Shown: positions 24,933 to 36,204 of the stretch, piece by piece
Layout of the letters: each line of letters opens with the position of its first letter
Position numbering within the stretch: position 1 is the stretch's first letter
Origin: Acephala macrosclerotiorum
Taxonomy: Eukaryota; Ascomycota; Leotiomycetes; Helotiales; Mollisiaceae
Length of the DNA: 64,000 nucleotides
Direction of reading: 5' to 3'
NCBI GenBank assembly: GCA_014904845.1
Contig: MU119212.1
Span: 496,001-560,000, forward strand
Position numbers and translations under genes: made by a program
Notes under the pieces: model-generated
The model's input: only the letters and a program-made list of their open reading frames with translations
Database searches by the model: none
Told to the model about the DNA's origin: nothing

Positions 24933-26138
24933 GCTGGTGTGTCTGTATATTCACATGGCTAGCGATTGTTTCTTCTGTAGAGTAGGCTGGCATAGCATGT
25001 CGACGTTAATAATTTTCACGATATATGAGGCTTCTGTTTCTCGAACGTGTCAAGTGATTTCTAGCTGCCAAACGCATAGGTGAGGCGAAGGGGGAGTCGT
25101 GGTTTCTTTGCTTGGCTGGGAATGAACGTGGATTGAATCGTTCTTTTCTCATCTTGGGAGTTACGGCATGCTTGCCGTTGGAAACTCTTTCTTCCATACT
25201 CTTTTGGCTTCTTTCACTTATGTCTCCCGTGTAACTTTGACAGCGGAGAATCCCAAAACTCTCCGGTTGACGTAAAAATGTAGGGATTCCATCGCAAGGA
25301 CTCCTACAACTTCTCCCACAAGTAGTGGGCTAGAAGTTTCGAACATGAGGCTGAAATCGTGCATTGACCCGAGTTTTGACTCGTCGAGCGACACGAAGCG
25401 ATCTTGGGTCGCAACTCTAAACGGATCATCGTTTCGGCACATCATTCCGCACAGACAAATGTCATGCAACAACCTTGCAGTAGTTTATGGTTATTTCATG
25501 TTGGAGAGTCTTAGCTCCACTGACATCGTCGGTTGTAGCTCTCGTATGTTTTGCTACAAAGTTCGTTTGATCTTGAGCTGAAAAGCTTAAAAGAATGTCA
25601 TTAGTTGCCTCGGAGGGGAGCGTGGCCGGTCAGAAACAAGCTGTTTCGATCATGAGTTGTCACAGCCGCTCAACCGTTTAATTGATCCCGAGAGCGAGGC
25701 TTTTTCATACTCGCTGCTGACTGGCTATTGTTCAAACAACGGTCCGCCTGTTTCCCTTCTCGTCAATCCGTCTTTCGTCGAAACACAGCGATCATTGCCT
25801 CCCACCTAATGATATTTTTGCGATTTAATGCGAGCACGTCTAGACATCATTCCCAGTATAGAAAACATGTCACTGCTCCCCAGGCCAAGAGAATCCGATT
25901 GATCGACAGCTCAACCGGACTTTGTTTGAGGGGAGCATCCGGGATGTCTCCGGATTTTCGCTGATCTGATTGTTCCCGTCGATCTTATTTTAGATACCTG
26001 TCATTGCTACAAGAGAGGCTCTTTCCCGCGGTGTCCCTTGCCTTTTCTTCTCTCCTCTTTATACTTCTACTAGACTTGACGTTCCATTGTTTAATATTTC
26101 ATAGAACTCTTTTAAAGTTATCTGGTATTTCGCACAAC
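24933..26138. other. Intergenic region downstream of SLA1
   Basis: About 1.2 kb. The open frame that runs past the SLA1 stop to 25083 is only read-through of the last intron. From about 26030 the sequence is C/T-rich and leads into the start of the next gene, as expected of a promoter and 5' UTR. Confidence 0.45.
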
Positions 26139-27854
26139 ATGCGTGGACAGACTTTCTTTTCTTGCGCGCTGGTCGCACTTGCTACTACGGCGTATGCGGC
26201 TCCTGTGGATTTGGTTCAGAAGAGAGGTCCATTAGAGCCGGTTGCCAAGATCGGTACCGTGAACGTTGGAAGGGACTACCTCTACAGAAGAGAAGATGAC
26301 GCTGCGGCGGACCCTGCTGCGGGGTAAGTACGAATCTTCATATAATCCTGTCTCATCGTCGCTCATCGTCGCTCATATGAATTATAGTGCGGCTTCGAAA
26401 GCGAGCGGGACCGTGGCAGGAGGTGCCGCGCCAAAGACATCAGCATCGAAGGCAGCGGGTGCAGCTGGAGCAACTGTTGCTAAAGCAAGTGGTACTGTGG
26501 CAGGCGGGGCTAAAGCAACATCCGTAAAAGCTTCAGTAACCAAGGCTGCTGGTGGTGCTGGGGCGGCTGCTGCAACAAAAGCTTCAGGGACTGTGGCTGG
26601 TGGAGCAGGAGCAACGAAAGCGTCGGCTTCTAAAGCAGCTGGTGGTAAGTCTTGAGAAATCGTTACGCACATGAATATCCGATCGATCCTGGGACATTCA
26701 GTCCCATTATTTCCCCCGAGATGTAGGAAGTATACTGACTCGAAATTTCTGGGATTTAGGAGCTGGTGTGACTTCGAAGCCTGCTGGGTGAGTCCTATGT
26801 CATACTTGGTCGCCGTTCCTGTTTGAGGGGTTGAGAGCCAGCTATCTGTGGATCCGGCATGAAAACGACTTGTGCCCGTTTGTCCTCATACCTCGGGAAT
26901 CAAGTCGGATTTTCAATCTCCCAGTCTTGACAGGACAATCGAGGAAGCATGGCCAGGCCGATCTACTACAAACAGTAGAGCGTCACCACCTTGGCCACCT
27001 GGTATTCTAGTTCAGAAGACGTGGACCAAGAAAGCCCTGGTGAGGCTGGGAGATTGAGACCGCTGACAGATTTTGTGCTCTTTGCTTCTTCAAACCTCCT
27101 TGTTATCTAAGATTGACGATGCTAACTCGTGACACAGTACTGTCGCAGCTGGAAAGCCAACAGCTTCGAAAGCTTCTGCTGCGGATGGAGCGAAGGGGGC
27201 GGGTGCTGCTGGTGCAGGTAATTCATATTTTCAAGATGTTGTCGTACCTGGCTAACACTTACAAGCTGGAGGTAATCCCCTGGCCGCGTTAGCGGGTATC
27301 CTTGGTGGAGGTAGGTTCTCTTTCCGGAAATTCTATCACGAGAGCGAACATCAACTAACATCCTTAAGCTGGCGGAGCGACAGGAACTACAGGTGCTGCT
27401 GGTGGGGGTAATTTACATCCTCAAATACAGCTATCTCACGCTAACAATGCGTAGCTGACGCGAACCCTCTCTCTGCCCTAGCAGGTGCTCTTGGTGGAGG
27501 TAAGCAATCCCAGGAATGGCTATTTAAACAAGGAAGTCTAACAGCTTTAGCCGGTGGAGCAGGAAGTGCACAAGGTCGTGATCTCACCCAAGGTACTCAG
27601 CCTCCCAAAGAAAAGCTTAGGCGTCAATTGGAAGCCTTGACCGGCCTCCTTGGAGGCGCAGCTGGGACCGGAACTGCTGCTCAAGGTGCCTCATCTACAG
27701 GGGCAGCTGCTGCGGATCCTTTGGCGGGCTTGTTGGGAGGTATTACCGGTACTGGTGAGTGATCCTTTCCAATCTTCAAGTCCTTCATATTTACTAACAT
27801 CCCGAAGGCGGTGGAGCATCAACCGATCTTACTCAGGGTATTCAACTACCTTGA
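26139..27854 (+). CDS. Secreted Ala/Gly-rich repeat protein made of mini-exons
   Basis: Nine exons: 26139-26323, 26388-26644, 26760-26787, 27138-27217, 27266-27310, 27369-27407, 27455-27499, 27551-27754, 27808-27854; 309 aa. A signal peptide (~1-20, TTAYA|AP) is followed by possible Kex2 sites (KR at 28-29, RR at 50-51). Exon 2 encodes a degenerate repeat of SKASGTVAGGA type. Exons 5 and 7 encode paralogous NPLxALAGxLGG units, and exon 8 a longer copy (DPLAGLLGGI). From exon 4 onward every intron is phase 1, so exons 5, 6 and 7 (45, 39, 45 nt) can be gained or skipped without breaking the frame. No known domain. Low-complexity, hydrophobic Gly-zipper-like character suggests a wall or matrix protein. 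The third intron (350 nt) is unusually long and could hide an exon. Confidence 0.7.
27202..27550 (+). repeat. Tandem exon-intron duplication, period about 190 bp
   Basis: The end of exon 4 (GGTGCTGCTGGTGCAG) recurs as the end of exon 6 (GGTGCTGCTGGTGGGG), 190 bp away. Both are followed by similar introns (GTAATTCAT.. and GTAATTTAC..), then by paralogous 45-nt exons 5 and 7, and then by a further intron. The copies have diverged in the introns but keep splice sites and phase. Confidence 0.7.
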
Positions 27855-28422
27855 TTTTTTAGTATTCCATGGAGGAGGGTGTTTTGTGTAAATATTTATT
27901 GCCCGACCGCGCTGCTTTCTACCATAAAATTCCCCTTGTTCCAATGTCTTGAATATGGAACGGAATGGAACAAGATATCTCTCGTTCATGATGTAAAGAT
28001 ATCAAACTGGATTTGATTGTAGATTATTCAAGTGGCTCGCTGTGTGCCTTGTAGTGGCGTCTTTGTGAACATTTGGCTGAATGAGGTTTGCTAGGGACGT
28101 CGATTACCTTGAAGCGCTCCTTCCTTATGCGTCGGGTCTGAAAGTAGGAGGCACAATGATGACTTGTCGAATGTTCGTACAATACAATGAACAAAGTCGG
28201 TCGTTTCGGCCCAAGGATGTCGGTTAAGGGGGCATAATTTAGCCAGGCGGAATGTTCATCAACAAATGGGCAAGGCAGTGAGCTATCTGAGACGTGATAA
28301 GTGGTCCATACTTTCGTATTTTTGCCTCCCCTGAATCTGTTCAGGTTTGCGCCATCTAATGCTATGCTCCTTCCAACTGTCCCAAACGCCTTGCCGAGTC
28401 AAGTCCTGCGGTTATTGTATGT
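27855..28422. other. Convergent intergenic region
   Basis: It separates the 3' ends of the secreted repeat protein (+) and SSL1 (-). No gene seen. Confidence 0.5.
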
Positions 28423-30041
28423 TTACCCAATGACCATCGCGTCACCATTAGCAGCATGCTCCTGCTCGATTTCAACCTGACCCCGTGTGTCGCTCTGACA
28501 ACCTATTTCATGATGTCAGAGACTTGAAACATTAGGGGGAAGAAGACGACTTACCTGGACAATTATGAACTGTTTCATGGGCCATCACGTCGCAGTCTAC
28601 GCCTGGATTCGGTCAGAGATGATCGAATTTGAGGGAGAGGAAGTAAAGGAGGAGAGAAAAGTCATAGAAGAGCAAAACAGAACAAAATTCACCTACAGAA
28701 GTGGTTGCCACAAACTTCACAAGCATACCTCCCACTCTCACTGCTAGCTTTGATATCCACATCCGTGTGCGTACTATTTTGCTGTCCAGCGGGCACTTCT
28801 GGGAACGGAGAAAGACAGGCAAAGCAAGCCTTTGACCTCCTAGCTTCTGACCACGGAACCTCAACCCAGTTCTTCAGTGGGAAGAGATGATGGTATGATC
28901 TCGCCAAATGCGTAGAGAGAATGAGTGTAAGGCCACAAGCTGGACATTCAGCAGGCAAACTACAAACCTTGCTATCACATCTCGAGCAGAGATAGCCACC
29001 TCGAGTCAACTTGCTATGGCAAGCACAGAAGCTTGGGGCCTTTCCGGCCCCCGATGTTCTCGATGGGAACCCCATCATAAGGAGACTCGATTGTGACTGT
29101 TTCTTCGTCCGAGTTACAGGAGGTGTACACAATGCCATGACCAAATCCCGGAAATTTCGATCATCCGTAGCAACAGAATAGTTGCTAGCATCACCAGCAT
29201 TTGTTTTCTTACATAGCTCATCGCAAATGAAAATGCGTGCAGCTAGACCAATAACAGATACACGTATCCGGTCTGTGATGAGCGAAGCTATCGTCTCGTG
29301 AATGTCCCCGGGATCGCTAGACAACAAGGCTCCGAATATGATCAAGACTTCTCGAGTACCATGAGATGGAGCATTGAATAGTGCTGCCCTGCTCACCTCA
29401 AGCGCATTCTGCAGACTGGGATTTCCCTTAGGTTCTTGGTCTCGCAGCTTCTTCAATTTCTCGATGTGCTCTGTAGGGTTCCCACTCATATCACTGATGC
29501 GTACCGCAATCCCATCTCGCATGCCAATTATTCCAAGCTGAGAAATAGGGTTCTGTTCGAAGTACTCTGTAACGAATTCGGTCGCGTATTGCATCGTAAG
29601 GAGGTATCTTGTAGGCCGCATGTCTTTCTCGACCATAGCAAAGGATAGATCAATAATAAGGATCAAATGCCGAATGATACCTCTCTGTAGAGGTGTCGTA
29701 TCTCGCAATAACCTTGAACAGAATGTCAGCACTTCTCGAGGTTTGGAGCAGACTGGCAGAAGTCACCTTTTCCTCTTGGTCGCCTCCCTTAAATTCTCAA
29801 CCGCAGTATTGATGCTCCCATCAGCTCCCTCGACGACATTGTCCCAACTCCTCTGGATATCTTCCCACTTAGCTCTCCTCCTGCTGGTGCCCGCATTTGT
29901 GTCGCCGCCCCTCGTAGTTGATCCCGCAGGCCCTCTCACAGGTCCCGTAGAGCGTGTGCCATGCCGAGAAGAAACTTGATGTGCGCCAAAATCGTCGTCA
30001 GAGTTGTTGTCTGCGACATACTCTCCATCGGAGTCCGACAT
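28423..30041 (-). CDS. SSL1: TFIIH core subunit Ssl1/p44
   Basis: Four exons on the minus strand: 30041-29767, 29712-28697, 28602-28555, 28502-28423; 472 aa. An acidic N-terminus (MSDSDGEYVADNNSDDD) leads into KRLLRDTTPLQRGIIRHL and the vWA-like domain (LILIIDLSFAMVEKDMRPTR), which binds and stimulates the XPD/Rad3 helicase. C-terminal zinc modules follow: FCACHSKLTRGGYLCSRC, CPACGLTL, CFACLSPF, and a RING-like CEVCGNHFCVDCDV..HNCPGC split over the last three exons. The 48-nt exon 3 was required to complete this ring. The protein acts in transcription initiation and nucleotide excision repair. The C-terminal tail beyond CPGC is about 25 residues. Confidence 0.93.
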
Positions 30042-30575
30042 TGTTTCCAGTCGCTGTAATTTCAAGTATTCGTTCTGCCTCGAAAGAGGGTTCAGACTCG
30101 AGTTTGTGTTCGAAGTATCGTTCAAATTCTGTCTCAGGTTCGCCCTCCGCTTCTTGTTCTGCGTTGAATGAAGGGAAGGATAGTGAATGAGGGAGTCGAA
30201 GATGGCACGCGCAGCCTTGCGTCGCAAGGCATCCGGACGAGCGAGGCATCTCGCCAACCAGAGTGAGCTTCGACATATACGATGAAAACGAATATAGCCA
30301 TAATTCAATTACAGAAATCATTGAAGCACTTCATGGCATCTAATAGCCTTTCTTTCTTGTTCATGGGTTCTCGCCTAAAAGGTGGGTTATTCATTGTCCC
30401 TTCCTTTACATATCTGCGCATCGTGGCAGCCTCGCGTATGACCAGTGGCAGATAGGTACTCATTCATTAAGTGCAATGGTTCCTTGAAATGCCTCATGAA
30501 TTGTTGCTAGCAAAACAATCTAACGTTTAAAGGCGATACTATAGAAGACATACAATCTCTATCTTCTTTTCTTTC
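30042..30575. other. Intergenic, SSL1 promoter side
   Basis: The upstream region of SSL1 and the downstream side of the decayed Ste24-like gene. The frame open upstream of the SSL1 start is Arg/Ser-rich and judged UTR. Confidence 0.4.
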
Positions 30576-31992
30576 TCACGCGACCGTATGCTCCTTCTCA
30601 ACCTTCTCACGTGCTATCTGCTCCAACCTTGTCAATCGCTCCGAGATGGATGCTTCCCCATTCCAGTACAAAGAGAATAACCAATCGACCCGTGTTTCTT
30701 GTTGTGCCTCTACAATCTTGCCCAATACTGCTTGAAGCTTGGTCAAGTTTCCATTGTCTGCAGCATATTTATCTACGGCAATATCTTTCAGCCTTGGTCT
30801 GGACAATACAATTCTGGTAGAGACTTACCAGGAGCAAAAGAGTTGGTGTGGCTCAGTCTATTACGTTGAATGTATATGCACGTAGAACATGGCAGTGCCA
30901 TTGATACACCAAAAAAGACGACGCCGGCCATCATAGGATACTTGTCCACGAATCCAAAGTCCTCGTACGTGGATCTGTCCTTTATGAACATGAGCATGAA
31001 TGGTACAATGTTGCCGAATAAGATCCAAATTGTTTTCAGCGTTTATGTCTTTTTCTCGGATAGTTGAATCTGCACACCATTGAGAAAACATTGTTTATTA
31101 CAGAGACGCGAAGTTTCCAGTCTCCAAATCTCGAAGCCAAGAAACCCAATATCTCATCGATGGTGAAGCATTCCAACAAGGCTTCGTGGACAGCAATTTT
31201 GGTCTTCACAGGCCAATTGAGCAACTGCACCCCCTTTTCGAGGCTTTCAAGAGGCCCCGTCAGGACGTTGATGTCTTTCAGAGGAAAGTTGATTTCAGCA
31301 GCGGATTCCGTAATGGCATCCCTCAAATATCCCGGCTCCAGTGGTGCCAGATTGTGTAGTCGAGACGTGAGTATAAGTGGGTACAGTACGGTGGGAGAAA
31401 TGATCTGTGCCATAAACACGAAGAACGGGAAGTTGCCTTGAATTTTCCACCCGAGAGCCTTGAAGAGAACACTGGCAGCGAAAAGAAGCACAGCCGCTGG
31501 AACCGGCCTACCTCTCATAACGTCGAGCATAACATCGCTCCATCTCCAGGTCGAAGGCAAAGCGGCGTGCTCCTTGAATGTGACTCTCCCGAGGACTGAC
31601 AATAGAGCATCGAATGCCCGGTATAAGAAGAAGCAGGCCACCGGAAACAAGCAACTTCTCCAGAACTCGGATCCGAATGCAGGCAGGTATCTCGTCTAGT
31701 ATGTTTCGACCATCGACCAAAGTTGTGCTACTCCATCGTAAGATAGAAAGTTGACCTTGGCAATAAAGATCTAGAAAGACTTCACCGTCTTTCCCGTGAC
31801 TGTTTCCTTCGAGGATTGTCATGCCCGAGCTCCTTTCGTTTTACCACCTGTCAAGTTTGAATTGCGGGCCAGGACTTGAAATTGCCGCCAATTTATGTAG
31901 CATTCAAGTGCGAAAATTGCGAGGGCGGAGCAAAAAGCGACATTCTTGGTAGAAAGTATGGACGGGTCCGATGGAGTTGAAGGCTGCCAAAT
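30576..31992 (-). pseudogene. Decayed Ste24-like CAAX protease (M48) gene
   Basis: Successive minus-strand segments line up with Ste24/ZMPSTE24 from N- to C-terminus. They are DPSILSTKN and YINWRQFQVL; KVNFLSYDGVAQLW; RYLPAFGSEFW; FFVFMAQIISPTVLYPL with APLEPGYLRDAI; AAEINFPLKDINVLTG; FTIDEILGFLASRFGDWKL; and DWLFSLYWNGEASISERL. In one continuous frame stops fall at 31819-31821, 31771-31773 and 31696-31698, and, after an apparent intron, at 31043-31045. The zinc motif HExxH reads SRFGD (31120-31134), and the usual HYSHP reads WNGEA. No ATG opens the N-terminal frame. The last intron (30758-30828, GTAAGT..GCAG) still splices in phase. Ste24 normally trims prenylated a-factor and clears jammed translocons in the ER membrane; this copy cannot do so. 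A diverged expressed pseudoenzyme is less likely given the stops. Confidence 0.75.
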
Positions 31993-32470
31993 GTTAGCCG
32001 ATAAAATGGTATTTTTGGAGAGAGTCTCGCCTTTTGGATATCCATTTCGGGAGAGGCCAAGAGATGACGCGAATAGCTTCGAGGAGGGGAATGGAAAGAG
32101 TTTTATGATGTCGTCTTGACATCAATTATGCTGTGCCGCACGAGTCCTAAACGGGGTTACTGGGAAATTAAACATCAACTTGACATGTTAGGACAGTGTT
32201 CAAGAAACTCTTCAAGACACATATTGAGATCATGTTGGGACCTTTCAGCCACTTCCCTTCGAAACGGGCTTTGTGAAGTAAGGCAACCGTTGAGACTGAA
32301 TTATTGCCAAGTAATGTCTTGCAGAGCCGAGGAGGGGGGGAAGGGGGGGAAGTTTTGACGAGGTGGTCCAAGCGCAATCGCGTCGCGTCTTCCAATTTCG
32401 AAGACGTGAGGCTGGAAATGTAAGAAGACATACTCGATTGAAAACCCTAGAACGACAATTGAAATTCAAG
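31993..32470. other. Divergent intergenic region upstream of RNase H2
   Basis: No gene seen. A G-rich patch (two runs of seven G) lies at about 32334-32349, 120 bp upstream of the RNase H2 start. The frame open from 32363 continues into RNase H2 but reads as UTR. Confidence 0.4.
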
Positions 32471-33532
32471 ATGGCAGACTCGCAGATGGAAGAAGATGTT
32501 GCCCTCGAGACTCCCGCAGATGGCGTATTCATCGCACCCTCAGTAAATCCCGAACTCCTCTTTACCGGCGCATCCTACACCCACTACTCTGCTGTTCCAC
32601 CCTCTCTTCAACCCATCCCCAATCCCGACACCGACTCCCTCGAGAAAACAATACCAGGTCCGGAATGTGCGCTCGGCGTCGACGAAGCCGGACGAGGTCC
32701 TGTCCTCGGTCCCATGGTTTACGGACTGTTCTACCTTCCTCTCCCTCTCTCCGATCCTCTATTACGAAACACACATCATTTCGACGACAGTAAAGTCCTT
32801 ACTCCAATCGTACGCTCGAATCTCATGGAGAAACTGTGTACACCGGAGACGGATCTTTATACACAGTGCGGATGGGCTGTAGACGTTATGTCTGCGAGAG
32901 ATATTGGCGCGAATATGATGAAGCCTGCTGGCACATATAATTTGAATGCTCAGGCTATGGATGCTACGATTGCATTGATTCAAGGAGTGTATAAACGGGG
33001 TGTGAACGTGAAGGAGATCTATATCGATACGATTGGGAACCCAGAATCATATCAGAGGAAATTGGCGAGGGTGTTCCCTACGGCCAAAGTTACGGTTGCG
33101 AAGAAAGCGGATAGTTTGTATCCTTGTGTTAGTGCAGCGAGTGTATGTGCGAAGGTAACGAGAGATGCGGCGCTAGATGTGCTTTTTGAGAGCTATGTGA
33201 AAAAGCCCGAGGGAGATGGAGATGAGAAGATGAGTGGTATGGCAGAAGCGGGACAGGAGACTTGGGGGTCTGGATACCCGTCTGATTCGAAGACGACGGG
33301 GTGGCTGAAGAGGAATATGGATCCGTGTTTCGGGTGGGGGGCTGAATGTAGGTTTAGTTGGGGCACTGCGAAGGATATGTTGGAGTTAAAGGGTCTGGCG
33401 GCGAAGGTCGATTGGCCGGTCGAGGAAGATGATGAGACAAGTCGGTTGACAGACTTCTTTAATGCGGAGGAGGAGGATGCTGATGAGCTTGGGACGTGGT
33501 TCGGAAAACCTGTGGGTGTCGATGTGTTCTAA
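32471..33532 (+). CDS. RNH201: Ribonuclease H2 catalytic subunit A
   Basis: Single exon, 353 aa from MADSQMEEDV; the open frame extends 36 codons upstream but without family features. Type 2 RNase H motifs are present: GVDEAGRGPVLGPMVYG (residues ~71-87, catalytic Asp-Glu), then KVTVAKKADSLYPCVSAASVCAKVTRD (third and fourth acidic sites with the conserved Tyr). The typical eukaryotic extension (TTGWLKRNMDPCFGWGAECRFSW) follows. The enzyme with subunits B and C removes single ribonucleotides and Okazaki primers from DNA in the nucleus. The C-terminus is acidic. Intact; single-exon structure contrasts with its neighbours. Confidence 0.93.
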   Translation: MADSQMEEDVALETPADGVFIAPSVNPELLFTGASYTHYSAVPPSLQPIPNPDTDSLEKTIPGPECALGVDEAGRGPVLGPMVYGLFYLPLPLSDPLLRNTHHFDDSKVLTPIVRSNLMEKLCTPETDLYTQCGWAVDVMSARDIGANMMKPAGTYNLNAQAMDATIALIQGVYKRGVNVKEIYIDTIGNPESYQRKLARVFPTAKVTVAKKADSLYPCVSAASVCAKVTRDAALDVLFESYVKKPEGDGDEKMSGMAEAGQETWGSGYPSDSKTTGWLKRNMDPCFGWGAECRFSWGTAKDMLELKGLAAKVDWPVEEDDETSRLTDFFNAEEEDADELGTWFGKPVGVDVF

Positions 33533-33782
33533 TCATTCGAGCCGGATCATCTTTTGCATGGCTGGGCGTTACTGTTACTGGATTGGTTGTTAGCGTCTTG
33601 TTGGATATTATTCACACCCTGAAGTAGAAATCAAAAGAGCAGAGTCCCAAGATCTTGAAGCTGCGCAACTAACTCATTTGGCATCGACTGTTACCAACTC
33701 ATGATCTGAGAGCTCATGCATGGAGATGAACGATGCAGTGAGCGTGACACACACTGCGAATGTCTTGTAAAGTTAGCAGGAG

Positions 33783-34187
33783 TCACATCAATTCGATTCG
33801 AACATACCCATCTGCGTTCCCATCACTCCATGGGGCATCCAACAAGAACAGCACCACGATCGGATTCCCCATACTCAAAGCAGTCTGCCACGGAGCACTG
33901 ATGATGTACTCGCCCTCGAACAAGCAACCGAAGTCTTTCTGGAAAGTGTGCTCGGCTAACAAGCTGCCAAGAATCTGAGGACCAAATGCTGTCATGATGA
34001 TACCCAAGGAAAAGAACGCGGACCATCCCGTCGCCGCTGGATAGAGCTTCACAGCCTGGAAGAAGCTGAGAGCATGCTCTCTCTCGGTAGCACGAAGAGC
34101 ATCCTCTCCAAACACCTCCTTTGCAGCAAGATCAGCCTCATCTGGAGGACTCTCAGAAACGACTCCTGCTTCTTCTGGTTTGCCCAT
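33783..34187 (-). pseudogene. 5' remnant of a maltose/alpha-glucoside-type MFS sugar permease
   Basis: From MGKPEEAGVV the frame reads a typical acidic N-terminus (REHALSFFQAVKLYPAATGWS), helix 1 (AFFSLGIIMTAF), and the loop EYIISAPWQTALSMGNPI of the MAL permease family. After Pro-Ile the family sequence continues in another frame as GAVLVGCPME, followed at once by TGA then WERRWV. So there is at least one frameshift plus a stop that fits Trp TGG to TGA. Nothing resembling helices 3-12 is found downstream to 33540, where the RNase H2 gene ends. It is a truncated, dead fragment of about 150 codons out of a normal 500 or more. Confidence 0.72.
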
Positions 34188-34983
34188 CTTGATATTTGCT
34201 TCGAGTAGTTTCAACGACAGAAATTTATAAAAGAACAAATCGCAGCGCGTGAGCGATAGCTTGGAACCAACTAGCGTTATCAACTGTTCTGGAACAGCAA
34301 AGACCCATCACGGACTGATACGACCAGTCAGCTCTGCAACCTTGAGTATGGGTGCGATAGGAAAACCCACGCGATAACAATGCTGCTAGGGGGCGAGTTC
34401 TTCATCTTTGGCTGATCGTATATATTACCTTGATCAGAGGTGCATGGGATGTGAGATAACAACGATGCCTGCAATGGAACCTACTCCGTGTATCCCACTT
34501 GTCGGCTAGCAAAGAGCTGGCAGAAATACTTATTACTGCTGTACTGTAGCAGCTCAGCATGACTCGCAGTTTGAGGTGCTTTGGTGCTTAGGTTCAAGAA
34601 GGAAGCTTCTCTAAAGTCCAGGTCTTTGAGCCGAAAGACAGTGCATACGCATCTCACTGAGATTCGATTTGCTGATGGACAAAAGGCGATTCAATGCTGG
34701 TGATGTGAAGTACAAAAAATGAAAGAAGAGAAAGCGGGTCGTCGTTCCAACTACCGGACATACCCCACTCTGAACCCTGTAAGCCACAAACAGCTTCAGG
34801 CTGAAGTCGCTAACCAAAAGGAGAATGGTTTAGAACCAAAAAAGGTAAATTAGCTGGCTTCACCCTCATCTAAAACCCTTTCCTCGAGCTTCAAGCGTTG
34901 TGAAATCAAGAAGTCAAGATATCATAAAACATATATATATTCCAACTAATTACATCCTCAACTCTGGATCCTCTCGTCTATCC
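34188..34983. other. Intergenic between two degenerate genes
   Basis: No open frame with protein character. It is moderately AT-rich, with a short AT-repeat-like patch at about 34928-34940. Confidence 0.4.
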
Positions 34984-36157
34984 TCACTGAAAATACATAC
35001 AAGCTGTGGTATTTTTCTCCACCTGCCACAGGCGCAGCATTTTCGCATCATGCGGCATCACCTCGACTGTGTACGGAATATCATAACAGCCATACTCTTT
35101 ATGCTTCCATAAATCTCTCAGTCGATACCAATCCCAAGGCATGGTAAGATCTCTCCTTGCACTGATTCTCATCTCAGCAGTGACCAGTCCACGATTCAGC
35201 AGTGCAATAGCATAACTTCCGTCCGTCATCTCTTTGGCATACACCTGCAGATTCCCATCCACATCTTGAGTTTCAACAACCTGGGCAGCTTGTCCCATAG
35301 GATCCTGACTGATCTCAATCACCTCCGAATTCGTAAGAGTCTCAAGATCGTACGCAGATAACGTTCTCACATCCGACCCGATCAACAACGGACTTGCCAC
35401 CATACACCACATAGAAAAATGCGTCCTATGCTTCAGATTACTCGCCCCTATCCCCACCAATTAGCTCGAATTGCCATTCAACCCCACAATCAACATATCA
35501 TAATCATTCCAATGTCCCGGCCCACTATACTGTGTAATATTATTCCCCCGATCCAACATATCCAAAACATCAAAATAATACTTCTCCCGATTCCCAGGAT
35601 AGTTGAAATCACTGATATCTTGTCCGATACGCCATTGATTCGCTCCCTGAGCCGCGGCCCATTCCCAGATATTAGCCCAGCCGCAATGGCATGCGTGGTA
35701 GACTATTAGCGGTTGGTGGAGAGAAGTACTTGTGACATTTTTAGGACGATGACTTGCACTTCGGGGATCGGGGCGTCGATTCCTTCGGAACAACAACTGT
35801 TGTATTTCAAATGGTCAATTCCCCATGTAGCAACCATTTTTGCATCTTCCTCTTATGTCCAAGGCTCCCCGTGTAGCCTGTACAAGTACTATCCCTCGGC
35901 CCCGAATAAGCCCCCAGTTTGAATCCTTTCGAATGCGCATAATTAGCAAGCGCTTTCATCCCAGATAGAAGTTTGACAGGATCAAGTTCAAGTGGATTCT
36001 GTGATCGGCTGCCTTTGTAGTGTTGCCAGCCATCGTCGAGGTTGACGTAGATGAAGCCGGCATCTCGCAGGCCATTCAAAGCCATAGTGTCAATTGTATC
36101 GCAGAATAGCTGTTCGGTGATTTGGTCGTCGAATTGGCTCCGGCTGCTGAATCCCAT

Positions 36158-36204
<47 letters not shown>

